NCBI RefSeq assembly: GCF_025567195.1
Contig: NZ_JAOQJF010000001.1
Span: 1 to 64,000 of the forward strand
Direction of reading: 5' to 3'
From: Alitiscatomonas aceti
GTDB lineage: Bacteria > Bacillota > Clostridia > Lachnospirales > Lachnospiraceae
Length of the DNA stretch: 64,000 bases
A program made the translations under genes and the position numbers. The notes under the pieces are model-generated. The model searched no databases, was not told the DNA's origin, and saw only the letters and a list, made by a program, of their open reading frames with translations. Positions 1 to 7,669 of this stretch are shown one piece after another (within the stretch, counting starts at the first letter, position 1; every line of letters starts with the position of its first letter).

Positions 1-5
1 CAAAA

Positions 6-40
6 CCCCCTTTTTCTTTTTATCATACCAGAAAAAGGGG
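6..40 (-). terminator. Probable intrinsic terminator downstream of trmD
   Basis: An 11-bp perfect inverted repeat (7-17 with 30-40) forms a hairpin 41 bases past the trmD stop codon. On the minus strand it is followed only by a short T run (GTTTTG), so termination may be partial and the next gene, off the window, could still be co-transcribed. Confidence 0.5.
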
Positions 41-80
41 ATTTGTTCACAATTTATTTACTCATGCGTTTGTCCTGGGA

Positions 81-842
81 CTAAATCGTATCTTCTTCCT
101 GGTTTTCCGCCTTTTTTCTCAAAAGCTCCTCCAGGAAGAGCTTTTCCTTTTTGGAGAGCACCGCTTCCTCCAAAAGCTCCGGCCTCCGTTCCAGGGTCCG
201 GATAATGGACTGCTCCCGTCTCCATTTTTCAATATTGGCATGATGGCCAGAAAGAAGGATCTCCGGCACCTTTTTTCCCATAAATTCCTCGGGACGGCTG
301 TACTGGGGATATTCCAGGAGATTATCGTGGAAGGATTCAAACTCCGCCGAAACGTCGTTATTTAAAACGCCGGGCACCAGCCTGGAAATACAGTCGATCA
401 TCATCATGGCCGGCAGCTCGCCGCCGGTGAGCACATAATCTCCCGCAGAAAGATAATCGGTGGCGATCATTTCCAGGACCCGCTCATCCACGCCCTCATA
501 ATGGCCGCAGAGAAAAACCAGCTCCTCTTCCTTTGCCAGTTCCTCGGCGATCTTCTGGGTAAAGGTCCGTCCCTGGGGCGTCATGTAAACCACCCGGGGC
601 CTGTGGCCGATGCGGTCGCAGAGTGCCGTATAGGCGCGGTAAATGGGCTCCGCCTGCATGACCATTCCGGCGCCTCCGCCGTAAGGGTAGTCGTCCACCT
701 TTCCGTGGCGCTCCAGGGTGTAATCACGGATGTTGATGGCCTCAAAGGCCAGAAGCCCATTGGAGGCGGCCCGTCCCAGGATACTGGTATTTAACCCGTT
801 CATGACCATTTCCGGAAACAATGTCATTACATGAAAATTCAT
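81..842 (-). CDS. trmD: tRNA (guanine-N1)-methyltransferase TrmD
   Basis: Methylates N1 of G37 in tRNAs that read CNN codons, preventing +1 frameshifting; uses S-adenosylmethionine in the cytoplasm. At 253 aa it has the usual TrmD length, and it opens with a typical MNFHVMTLFPEM start. The SPOUT trefoil-knot signatures are visible: LCGHYEGVDERV near residue 110 and DYVLTGGELPAM near residue 135. It ends the conserved ylxM-ffh-rpsP-khpA-rimM-trmD gene order and starts 12 bases after rimM, so the two are probably co-transcribed. Identification is firm. Confidence 0.98.
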   Translation of the reverse strand: MNFHVMTLFPEMVMNGLNTSILGRAASNGLLAFEAINIRDYTLERHGKVDDYPYGGGAGMVMQAEPIYRAYTALCDRIGHRPRVVYMTPQGRTFTQKIAEELAKEEELVFLCGHYEGVDERVLEMIATDYLSAGDYVLTGGELPAMMMIDCISRLVPGVLNNDVSAEFESFHDNLLEYPQYSRPEEFMGKKVPEILLSGHHANIEKWRREQSIIRTLERRPELLEEAVLSKKEKLFLEELLRKKAENQEEDTI

Positions 843-854
843 GGTCTTCCTCCA

Positions 855-1367
855 TTACAGATCCAGGAGGCCGTCCAGCACATGGACCAGCATCTCCTGT
901 TTTTCCAGATCCACGTTTAAGATGCAGTCTTTAATGGCCGGCAGGAGAAGCTCCTTTCCGTTCTCCATTTTTACGCAGTACACGTCGTTGGCCCCGGTCT
1001 GGAGCACATCCGTAAGAGTACCCAGGACCACCCCTTCATCTGTTACGGCTGTAAGGCCAATGAGGTCAGCAATGAAGTTTTCGTCCGGCGCAAGCTCCAC
1101 TGCCTGGTCCCTGGTGATCAGAAGATCCCTCTGACGCCACATCTCCACGTCATTCTTATTGTCAAACCCCTTGAATTTTAAAATGACCATGTTTTTAAAA
1201 AATTTCACATGCTCGATCTCCAAGGGTATTTTTTCTTTTCCTGTGTCCATGAGGACGTGTTTTAATGTCTTGAAACGGCTGTTATCGTCCGTAGTAGGGA
1301 ATACCTTCACTTCTCCCCGGACACCGTGAGCCGATGTGATCACACCGACGCGAAGCAGATTTTCCAT
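855..1367 (-). CDS. rimM: 16S rRNA processing protein RimM
   Basis: Assembly factor for the 30S head that binds ribosomal protein S19. The 170-aa protein has the two expected parts: an N-terminal RimM beta-barrel opening with LLRVGVITSAHGVRGEVKV, and a C-terminal PRC-barrel region with VYCVKMENGKELLLPAIKD near residue 130. It lies between khpA and trmD as in most Firmicutes. A hairpin in the khpA-rimM gap may reduce read-through into it. Confidence 0.97.
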   Translation of the reverse strand: MENLLRVGVITSAHGVRGEVKVFPTTDDNSRFKTLKHVLMDTGKEKIPLEIEHVKFFKNMVILKFKGFDNKNDVEMWRQRDLLITRDQAVELAPDENFIADLIGLTAVTDEGVVLGTLTDVLQTGANDVYCVKMENGKELLLPAIKDCILNVDLEKQEMLVHVLDGLLDL

Positions 1368-1436
1368 TGTTCCATCCTTTCAAAAGCGGAACCGGCGCAC
1401 AGCGGCCCATGTCCCTGGCGCGCGGTCCGCAGTCGT

Positions 1437-1478
1437 ACAAAAAAGACTGTGATCAAATTTCTCTGACCCCAGTCTTTT
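1437..1478 (-). terminator. Attenuator-like terminator between khpA and rimM
   Basis: On the minus strand a 9-bp stem (1441-1449 with 1470-1478), extended by an inner GGTCA/TGATC pairing, is followed directly by a run of T (CAGTCTTTTTTGT). It lies just past the khpA stop, inside what is otherwise a co-directional operon. It may lower rimM-trmD expression relative to rpsP-khpA. Confidence 0.6.
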
Positions 1479-1485
1479 ATGAACG

Positions 1486-1713
1486 TTACTGAATCTCAAC
1501 CATAACCTTCTTTTCCAGTCTGGAAGATGCGGCCTTGACAACGGAGCGGATGGCCTTTGCGATCCTTCCCTGCTTGCCGATGACCTTTCCCATGTCAGAA
1601 GGAGCAACCTTGAGCTCGATGACTAATTCGTCGTCGTTCTCAGATTCTGTAACCACAACCTCGTCTGGATTATCAACCAGTGCTTTGGCGATAACTTCAA
1701 CCAGTTCCTTCAT
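1486..1713 (-). CDS. khpA: KH-domain RNA-binding protein KhpA
   Basis: Small (75 aa) single KH-domain protein of the YlqC/KhpA family. In other Firmicutes it pairs with KhpB/Jag and binds many RNAs, influencing cell elongation. The KH signature is clear: APSDMGKVIGKQGRIAKAIR at about residues 37-56, containing the GxxG loop (GKQG). It starts 14 bases after rpsP, the usual neighbour. Confidence 0.96.
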   Translation of the reverse strand: MKELVEVIAKALVDNPDEVVVTESENDDELVIELKVAPSDMGKVIGKQGRIAKAIRSVVKAASSRLEKKVMVEIQ

Positions 1714-1727
1714 GAAAACACCTCACA

Positions 1728-1973
1728 TTACTGGGTGATGCCGGCTGCCTTTAAGAGCTTGCCAACGGTCTCAGTCGGCTGTGCGCCTGTTGCTAACCAC
1801 TTCTTAGCTGCTTCCTCGTTGAATTTGATGGTGCTGGGCTCAGTGTTGGGATCGTAGATACCAACCTCCTCGATAAATCTTCCATCTCTCGGGGAGCGGG
1901 AATCTGCAACTACGACTCTATAAAAAGGAGCCTTCTTCTGACCCATTCTTCTTAATCTCATCTTTACTGCCAT
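1728..1973 (-). CDS. rpsP: 30S ribosomal protein S16
   Basis: Structural and assembly protein of the small ribosomal subunit. The 81-aa length and the start MAVKMRLRRMGQKKAPFYR, followed by VVADSRSPRDGRFIEEVG, are diagnostic of bS16. It sits between ffh and khpA in the standard Firmicute order, with an AGG-rich ribosome site (GGAGGTAAAAGTACA) before the ATG. Confidence 0.99.
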   Translation of the reverse strand: MAVKMRLRRMGQKKAPFYRVVVADSRSPRDGRFIEEVGIYDPNTEPSTIKFNEEAAKKWLATGAQPTETVGKLLKAAGITQ

Positions 1974-2051
1974 TGTACTTTTACCTCCATGATTATTTAA
2001 AAAAGTTTTTATAAGCCATGCATAAAATGCATCTGCTGTCGTTTCTGCGGG

Positions 2052-3416
2052 CTAAAACGGCATCTTGAATTTGCCCATCATGCCCGAAAGTCCTCCCAGC
2101 CCGCCTTTGCGCCTGCCGCCCATCATACCGGGAAGCTGCTTCATCAGCTTTTTGGACTGTTCAAACTGCTTGACGATCCGGTTGACCTCGGCCACCTCCA
2201 CGCCTGCTCCCCTGGCGATCCTCTGCTTCCTGGAAGGATTTAAGATCGACGGGTTGGCGCGCTCCTCCTTTGTCATAGAAAGGATAATGGCCTCCACACG
2301 GTCCATGGATTTCTCGTCTATATCAACATTTCCCTTCAGCTGGGACATTCCGGGCATCATATTCAGGATGCTGCCCATACCGCCCATCTTTTTGATCTGG
2401 TTCATCTGATCCAGGAAATCGTTGAAATCAAATTCGGCTTTGCGGAGCTTCTGGCTCATTTCCTTTGCCTTCTCTTCGCTCACCTCAAACTCGGCTTTTT
2501 CGATCAGGGAAAGGATATCGCCCATTCCCAGGATCCTGGAAGCCATCCGGTCGGGATAAAACTGTTCCAGGTCGGAAAGCTTTTCTCCCATACCCACATA
2601 CAGGATGGGGCGGCCTGTGACAGAGCGGATCGAAAGCGCCGCGCCGCCTCTGGTGTCGCCGTCCAGCTTTGTGAGGATCACGCCGTCAACACCGATCTTA
2701 TCATTGAAGCTTCCGGCCACATTGACTGCGTCCTGGCCCGTCATGGCGTCGACCACAAGAACGGTCTGATCCACATGGACCGCTTCCTTGATCTGGACAA
2801 GCTCCTCCATCATGGCCTCATCGATCTGAAGCCGTCCGGCCGTATCCAGGAATACCAGGTTACAGCCTTCTTTTTTTGCATGCTCCACCGCTGCTTTTGC
2901 GATATTCACCGGAGAATTGTTCTCTCCCATGGAGAATACGGGAACACCCACCTTTTCACCGTTGACCTGCAGCTGCTTAATGGCTGCCGGGCGGTAGATA
3001 TCACAGGCCGCCAGCATGGGATTCCTTCCTTTGGCCTTGAATTTTCCCGCCAGCTTTGCGGTGGTGGTCGTCTTACCAGCACCCTGGAGACCGATCATCA
3101 TGATCACGGTGATCTCATTCTGGGGCTTTAAGGCGATCTCAGTGGTTTCGGAGCCCATAAGTTTCACAAGCTCCTCGTTTACGATCTTTATCACCATCTG
3201 TCCCGGAGTCAGGCTTGTAAGAACATCCTGTCCCACTGCCCGTTCCTGTACAGAACTGATGAACTGTTTTACGACTTTAAAACTTACATCCGCCTCCAGA
3301 AGCGCCATTTTCACTTCCTTCAGTGCGGTCTTTACATCGGCTTCGGTTAAACGCCCTTTGCCTCTTAAGTTTTTAAAGACATTCTGCAATTTATCGGCTA
3401 AGCTTTCAAATGCCAT
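2052..3416 (-). CDS. ffh: Signal recognition particle protein Ffh (SRP54)
   Basis: GTPase subunit of the signal recognition particle; binds signal sequences on nascent chains and delivers ribosomes to FtsY at the membrane. The 454-aa protein shows the N domain, the G domain with P-loop GLQGAGKTTTTAKLA (about residue 109), DTAGRLQ and TKLDGD motifs, and a methionine-rich C-terminal M domain ending MMGKFKMPF. It lies 19 bases downstream of ylxM, its usual partner. Confidence 0.99.
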   Translation of the reverse strand: MAFESLADKLQNVFKNLRGKGRLTEADVKTALKEVKMALLEADVSFKVVKQFISSVQERAVGQDVLTSLTPGQMVIKIVNEELVKLMGSETTEIALKPQNEITVIMMIGLQGAGKTTTTAKLAGKFKAKGRNPMLAACDIYRPAAIKQLQVNGEKVGVPVFSMGENNSPVNIAKAAVEHAKKEGCNLVFLDTAGRLQIDEAMMEELVQIKEAVHVDQTVLVVDAMTGQDAVNVAGSFNDKIGVDGVILTKLDGDTRGGAALSIRSVTGRPILYVGMGEKLSDLEQFYPDRMASRILGMGDILSLIEKAEFEVSEEKAKEMSQKLRKAEFDFNDFLDQMNQIKKMGGMGSILNMMPGMSQLKGNVDIDEKSMDRVEAIILSMTKEERANPSILNPSRKQRIARGAGVEVAEVNRIVKQFEQSKKLMKQLPGMMGGRRKGGLGGLSGMMGKFKMPF

Positions 3417-3435
3417 TTAACCTCTCCCTTTATGG

Positions 3436-3777
3436 TCACAGCTGTCCGATCTCCTCAGAGATCGCTTCAATCCTGTCGATCAGGCTCATATCGCCGTTTT
3501 TCTTATACGTACCGGCCAGCGTTTTGATTTCTTCTACCATCCGCTTCGTCTGGTTGAACTTTTCCACCATTCTGAGCTTTTCCTCATAACCGGCCAGGAT
3601 CCGGTCGCACCGTTTGATGAGATCGTGAACTCCCTGGCGGCTGATCCCCTGTTCCTCGGCGATCTCACTCAAAGACATATCGTTAAAGACCACGTCCTCG
3701 TATATGTGCCGCTGGTGGTCCGTCAGGAGCTCTCCATAGAAATCATACAGCAGGCCCTGTTCCACAATTTTTTCCAT
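3436..3777 (-). CDS. ylxM: YlxM-family helix-turn-helix protein, SRP-associated
   Basis: A 113-aa YlxM/p13-like protein. It has a sigma-factor region-4-like helix-turn-helix (MSLSEIAEEQGISRQGVHDLIKR, about residues 34-56) followed by a helical tail. Members are nearly always encoded directly upstream of ffh, as here, and have been proposed to modulate SRP. It is the first gene of this operon and has its own strong SigA-type promoter. Confidence 0.93.
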   Translation of the reverse strand: MEKIVEQGLLYDFYGELLTDHQRHIYEDVVFNDMSLSEIAEEQGISRQGVHDLIKRCDRILAGYEEKLRMVEKFNQTKRMVEEIKTLAGTYKKNGDMSLIDRIEAISEEIGQL

Positions 3778-3794
3778 ATCAGGTCACCTCGCAT

Positions 3795-3823
3795 ATGATA
3801 CTATAAAATGCAGGGGCTGTCAA
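3795..3823 (-). promoter_or_regulatory. SigA-type promoter of the ylxM-ffh-rpsP operon
   Basis: Minus strand: TTGACA (3818-3823), 17-base spacer, TATCAT (3795-3800), 18 bases before the ylxM ATG. A perfect inverted repeat, TGTCAAG-N8-CTTGACA (3818-3839), overlaps the -35 box and could be an operator. Confidence 0.8.
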
Positions 3824-3912
3824 GGGTTTTTTCTTGACACACAAAAAAATATCATAACCGCCCAGCCATGCATCCTCCTGTCCGGATCTTTGCATGACTG
3901 AACGGTCACAGA

Positions 3913-4410
3913 TTATTTTTTCCCATCCTTCCCCGCAAACCGGTTCATAAAAAAATCTGTGAAGGCGGCCAGCTCCTCCGCCTGCTCCACATACACATAC
4001 AGCTTCTCATCCTCCAGCCAGTCGTAGGCGTTGATGCCGATATACCCTTTCTTATCCGGATAAATGATGAATGCATCCGTCGGATATTTATTCCGGTAGG
4101 CCTTAAGGATCTCTGACCGGCGGTACAAGACCGGAGTGCCGCAGCCGGAAAGATCCGGTACTGTGGGAACTACCGCGATGGTCTGGCTGTCCTCGTTCCA
4201 GCCGACGATCAGATTCCCGATCTTTGTCCGGCTTCCATGGACGAATCCGTAATTGAACCGGCTTACATCCTCCGTATACCCAAAGATCAGCCGGTAAGCA
4301 TCTCCGTTTTCCACTGCCTGGTTAAAGAGAAGGCGCATCTTTTCTGCATTCTTCCTGCTCTTTTCCATGTCGATCTCCGGTCCCTTAAACAGCTTGCTGA
4401 AAAATCCCAT
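3913..4410 (-). CDS. Unknown conserved-looking protein, 165 aa
   Basis: I do not recognise a family. The protein is soluble: no signal peptide or membrane segment is visible. It starts with a short amphipathic lead (MGFFSKLFKG), then a charged helix and a mixed alpha/beta region (IGNLIVGWNEDSQTIAVVPT, AFIIYPDKKGYIGINAYDW). The start is supported by an AGGAGG site 7 bases before the ATG. It is flanked by the ylxM promoter and a TetR gene, so no functional context is evident. It could be a lineage-specific protein; codon use resembles its neighbours. Confidence 0.75.
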   Translation of the reverse strand: MGFFSKLFKGPEIDMEKSRKNAEKMRLLFNQAVENGDAYRLIFGYTEDVSRFNYGFVHGSRTKIGNLIVGWNEDSQTIAVVPTVPDLSGCGTPVLYRRSEILKAYRNKYPTDAFIIYPDKKGYIGINAYDWLEDEKLYVYVEQAEELAAFTDFFMNRFAGKDGKK

Positions 4411-4529
4411 AATAGTTTCCTCCTGAATTCAGATGTTTTATATGAAGCTGCCGGATCTGTCCGCAGCGCCATAAACAAGATTCCCTCTCACGCTTAAATA
4501 AGAATACGATTTATTTTTTGTTTTTATTT

Positions 4530-4585
4530 TATTTAAAAGAAGACCCGTCTGGATATCATGCCGGAACACCGTATCCAAACGGGTC
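4530..4585 (-). terminator. Intrinsic terminator of the TetR gene
   Basis: A 14-bp stem with one mismatch (4542-4555 with 4572-4585) lies 16 bases past the TetR stop. On the minus strand it is followed by TTCTTTTAAATAAAAT. Confidence 0.8.
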
Positions 4586-4601
4586 GTCAGACTTCTCTCC
4601 C

Positions 4602-5222
4602 TTATATTGAAGAACTGTTTTTCATAGCCTCCAGGGCATCTGTAATGGCTTCGATCTGGAACTCGACCGTCTCGTCCATCGCTTCAGGGACAAAAAACGG
4701 AAGCGTATGGGGGACTGCCCTTCGTATGACCATGGCCGTCAGGCTCAGATTCGTAAACAGGCTGATCCGTTCTGTACTGGAGGCAATCCCAAAGCATTCC
4801 AGGATCTGTCCAAAAAGACGGCGCTGTTTCTCGCGGAAGATCTGGCAGTTCTCCCCGGAGAGCCGCTTAAAAATCTGCTGCTGCTCCTCGATCGTCAATA
4901 CGGCGATCCCCTTTTTTTCTCCATAACAGCAGTCATGAAGGAATTTCCAGACCCCCTCCCGCCAGCTCAGGCCAGGATCGTTCATCAGCTTCCGCGCGTA
5001 TTCAAGGACCCTCGGCTGCTGCAGGTACAGGGCCTCAACGATCAGATCCTCCTTGGCCGGAAAGAAGGAATAAAAAAATGTGCGTGAAATGCCGACTTTT
5101 TTATAGATCTGTTCCACAGTCGTATGCTGGATCCCCTGTCTGGACATCAGCTCAAGCCCAGTCTTCACCAGCTCGCTCCTGATCCGCTGCCGGTCCTCTT
5201 CCGAATATGCGACCTTCGGCAT
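4602..5222 (-). CDS. TetR/AcrR family transcriptional regulator
   Basis: A 206-aa regulator with the TetR N-terminal DNA-binding domain: the helix-turn-helix is at about residues 28-55 (GIQHTTVEQIYKKVGISRTF, followed by FYSFFPAKEDL). The C-terminal ligand-binding half is divergent, so the effector cannot be guessed. It has a GGGAGG-containing ribosome site and a candidate promoter and is monocistronic, ending at a terminator. The nearest possible target is the adjacent membrane protein/Xre pair, but nothing in the sequence proves this. Confidence 0.93.
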   Translation of the reverse strand: MPKVAYSEEDRQRIRSELVKTGLELMSRQGIQHTTVEQIYKKVGISRTFFYSFFPAKEDLIVEALYLQQPRVLEYARKLMNDPGLSWREGVWKFLHDCCYGEKKGIAVLTIEEQQQIFKRLSGENCQIFREKQRRLFGQILECFGIASSTERISLFTNLSLTAMVIRRAVPHTLPFFVPEAMDETVEFQIEAITDALEAMKNSSSI

Positions 5223-5272
5223 CTCACCCCACCTCCCGGAAATAATAAAAACTCTTTCATAGATTTATTCTT

Positions 5273-5301
5273 ATCTTATCATATGAACCGTTCCGCTACA
5301 A
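5273..5301 (-). promoter_or_regulatory. Candidate promoter of the TetR gene
   Basis: Minus strand: TTGTAG (5296-5301), 17-base spacer, TAAGAT (5273-5278). The spacer contains a TCATATGA palindrome, which could be an autoregulatory site. Confidence 0.5.
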
Positions 5302-5340
5302 GCATAAAATTTCCACTGACCCTAAAAAGACGGAAGCCCA

Positions 5341-5814
5341 TTACATCACCCTTCCTAACGCCAGCCGGAAAACCAGAAGCAGGCCCGCCTGGGCGGCAAG
5401 GACAGCGGCCAGTACATACATGACCGTCCGGTCAAAAAATCCACTGGCCAGAAATCCCAGATACAGGAGGAGGAACATGGCATATCCGGAATACGCCCAG
5501 CTCCTAAGTCCCAGGAGCCGGTTTCTCTCATCACACTCCTCCACCCTTCTCTTCTTTAACGCTGCCTCATCCTTCAGATATCTCCGGTTCTTCCAGACGG
5601 ATGCAGCCCCTCCGGCCATAAAGCCGATCCCGATCCAGGTATAAAATTCCTGGATAAAGCTGTCTCCAGCCACAGTCCCAGAATTTCCATAAAACCATGC
5701 GGCCGCCACTGAAAGAAGACCCAGCACCGCCGCAGTCTTTCCCACCAGGATCCGCAGCCTGCACCTTTTTTCAAAATCCACCGGTTCTTCCATAAATAAT
5801 GCTTTCAGCTTCAT
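5341..5814 (-). CDS. Small integral membrane protein paired with an Xre regulator
   Basis: A 157-aa protein with about four predicted membrane segments in two pairs (around residues 27-43, 57-73, 106-125 and 130-150), separated by a charged loop rich in Lys/Arg/Glu (KNRRYLKDEAALKKRRVEE). It starts 3 bases after the stop of the Xre regulator gene, so the two form one transcript. Such regulator/membrane protein pairs are common in Clostridia and are usually of unknown function. I cannot assign an activity. Confidence 0.8.
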   Translation of the reverse strand: MKLKALFMEEPVDFEKRCRLRILVGKTAAVLGLLSVAAAWFYGNSGTVAGDSFIQEFYTWIGIGFMAGGAASVWKNRRYLKDEAALKKRRVEECDERNRLLGLRSWAYSGYAMFLLLYLGFLASGFFDRTVMYVLAAVLAAQAGLLLVFRLALGRVM

Positions 5815-5817
5815 GTG

Positions 5818-6018
5818 CTATTCCTCCTCGTCAAATAAAAAAATGTCTTCAATGGTACAGGAAAAATATCTGGCCAGCTTGTGGGCCAGCACCAGGGAGG
5901 CATTATATTTTCCATTTTCCAGGGAAATGATGGTCTGCCTGGTGACTCCCACCGCTTCCGCCAGATCCTCCTGGCGGATCTTCCTCTCCTTCCGCAGCTC
6001 CTGGATCCGGTTTCTCAT
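5818..6018 (-). CDS. Xre-family (Cro/CI-like) transcriptional regulator
   Basis: A compact 66-aa DNA-binding protein consisting of one HTH_3 domain: RIQELRKERKIRQEDLAEAV then GVTRQTIISLENGKYNASL, ending in the acidic tail FLFDEEE. The ATG at 6018 is preferred over an in-frame GTG two codons upstream because GAGG lies at normal spacing. It is transcribed with the membrane protein gene. Several TTTACAT boxes flank its promoter, suggesting autoregulation. Confidence 0.93.
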   Translation of the reverse strand: MRNRIQELRKERKIRQEDLAEAVGVTRQTIISLENGKYNASLVLAHKLARYFSCTIEDIFLFDEEE

Positions 6019-6044
6019 GTGCACCTCATCCCTTCGTGATAAAT

Positions 6045-6152
6045 ATGTAATGTTTGCTTTACATTTGTACTATAAATCAGAAATTCAAAAATGTCAAGTT
6101 AGTTTTACATGTATTTTTTGCACGAGAGTTTACATAATAATATTATGTAAAC
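6045..6152. promoter_or_regulatory. Cluster of TTTACAT operator-like boxes
   Basis: Boxes occur at 6045-6050 (inverted), 6058-6064, 6104-6110, 6129-6135 and 6145-6151 (inverted). The last two lie in a perfect 11-bp inverted repeat with a 3-base centre (6128-6138 with 6142-6152). The first pair lies between the promoter and the Xre start. This fits a dimeric regulator binding several sites, most simply the Xre protein itself. The rest of the 317-bp gap between the Xre gene and the peptidase gene holds only the two divergent promoters. Confidence 0.55.
6069..6097 (-). promoter_or_regulatory. Strong SigA-type promoter of the Xre/membrane protein pair
   Basis: Minus strand: TTGACA (6092-6097), 17-base spacer, TATAGT (6069-6074), upstream of the Xre ATG. 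TTTACAT-like boxes lie on both sides. Confidence 0.85.
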
Positions 6153-6227
6153 TACAATCATGAAACATCTGTCATCGCATCAGCCGCAGGCCATTCTGAC
6201 CCTCCCAGGATCTGCGGCGCCCCAGGC

Positions 6228-6255
6228 TTGCCTTTTTTCCCAAATCGGGTATAAT
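6228..6255 (+). promoter_or_regulatory. Candidate promoter of the M28 peptidase gene
   Basis: TTGCCT (6228-6233), 16-base spacer, perfect TATAAT (6250-6255), about 80 bases before the ATG. Confidence 0.55.
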
Positions 6256-6335
6256 GAAAGAAAACAGATGTGGGGCAAAAGGATTTTTGACCTTCTGACC
6301 CTGGTATCGAAAATACAGATAAAAGGAGCCAGAGT

Positions 6336-7574
6336 ATGGAATATAATATGATCTGCGGAAAACGCCAGCTGGAATTTATGAAACAGTTTGATTATATCCG
6401 GGAAGCCGGAACCGATGGTGAAGAAAAGGCCGCCCTGGAGATCCAGAGGGAGCTTAAGAGCTTTGGCGTGGACAGCCGCCTGGAAGAATTTGAGATCGAT
6501 ACGTGGAGGATCCTTAAAGCTGAATTCACTGTGACGGAACCCTTTGAAAAAACATATACAGTGGCTGGATACGGCCGCTGCGGCAGCACTCCGGCGGATG
6601 GGATCGAGGCCCCGTTCCTGTACGCGGAAAACGGCGATGATATTAATCTTTCCCAGGCAAAGGGAAAGATCGTCCTGGTAAACAACCCTGTCAATAAAGA
6701 TATGTATAAGAAGCTGGTCCATGCAGGGGCTGCCGCCTTCCTCTCCATCACCGGAACTCCCATCGACGAAGGCCCGGACCGCCTCCTCTATACACGGGGA
6801 GTACCCAAAATGGAAGAGACTCCCATCCAGGGGCTGGTGATCCATCACCGGGATGCCATGGAGCTGGTAGAGGCCGGAGCCTGCCGCGCCCGGCTGACCT
6901 TACTGCAGGAGCCAGAAAAAGCCGTTTCCCACAACGTGATCGCGCGGATCCAGGGAACGGAGGTCCCGGATGAGATCCTGACCTTGACTGCGCACTACGA
7001 CTCTGTTCCCCAGGGCCCCGGAGCCTACGACAACATGGCCGCCTGTGCCATCATCCTGGAGCTGTGCCGGTACTTTAAGGCCCATACACCCCGCCGTACC
7101 CTGGAGTTCATCTGGTTCGGAGCCGAGGAAAAGGGACTTTTAGGCAGCCGGAACTATACGGAGGTCCATAAAGAGGAGCTGAAGCAACACTGTTTCAATA
7201 TGAATGTGGATCTGGCCGGACAGCTGGTGGGAGGAACCGTCATTGGCGTCACTGGCGATCCCTCCATCTGCTCCATGATTGAATATATGGCCCATGAAAC
7301 AGGTATCGGAATGGTCACAAGAAATGCCATCTGGGGCAGCGACTCCAACACCTTTGCCTGGAACGGCGTACCGGCCATGACTTTAAACCGCGACGGCTTC
7401 GGAATGCATACCCGCCACGATATCGTGGACTATATCTCCCCCTGGTCCCTGGAACGGAGCGCAAGGCTTCTGGGACATATCGCAGAAAGCCTTGGAAATA
7501 TTCCGGTCATTCCATTTAAACGGGAGATCCCCGAAACCTTCATGAAGGAGCTGGACCGTTATTTCGGCAGATAA
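6336..7574 (+). CDS. M28-family zinc aminopeptidase
   Basis: A 412-aa metallopeptidase likely releasing N-terminal amino acids from peptides. A PA-like insert spans roughly residues 75-180 (KGKIVLVNNPVNKDMYKKL). The catalytic M28 domain follows: TLTAHYDSVPQGPGAYDNMA (zinc His and Asp), FGAEEKGLLGSRNY (catalytic Glu pair), and a late GMHTRHDIVDY histidine motif. No signal peptide is visible, so it is probably cytoplasmic. An AAAGGAG site 7 bases before the ATG supports the start. It is a single plus-strand gene with its own promoter and terminator, facing the selenium cluster. A role in providing amino acids such as glycine is possible but is only inference. Confidence 0.93.
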   Translation: MEYNMICGKRQLEFMKQFDYIREAGTDGEEKAALEIQRELKSFGVDSRLEEFEIDTWRILKAEFTVTEPFEKTYTVAGYGRCGSTPADGIEAPFLYAENGDDINLSQAKGKIVLVNNPVNKDMYKKLVHAGAAAFLSITGTPIDEGPDRLLYTRGVPKMEETPIQGLVIHHRDAMELVEAGACRARLTLLQEPEKAVSHNVIARIQGTEVPDEILTLTAHYDSVPQGPGAYDNMAACAIILELCRYFKAHTPRRTLEFIWFGAEEKGLLGSRNYTEVHKEELKQHCFNMNVDLAGQLVGGTVIGVTGDPSICSMIEYMAHETGIGMVTRNAIWGSDSNTFAWNGVPAMTLNRDGFGMHTRHDIVDYISPWSLERSARLLGHIAESLGNIPVIPFKREIPETFMKELDRYFGR

Positions 7575-7609
7575 TACATACTGCGGCCAGCCCCGGAGAT
7601 AAACCGATA

Positions 7610-7657
7610 AAAAAGCCTTCCGTCTTTCCCGTTATGGAAAAAGCCGGAAGGCTTTTT
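7610..7657. terminator. Bidirectional intrinsic terminator
   Basis: A perfect 13-bp inverted repeat (7610-7622 with 7645-7657; AAAAAGCCTTCCG) has A/T runs on both sides. It serves both the plus-strand peptidase gene and the convergent desulfurase gene, marking the end of the selenium transcript. Confidence 0.92.
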
Positions 7658-7669
7658 AAACATTAAATT

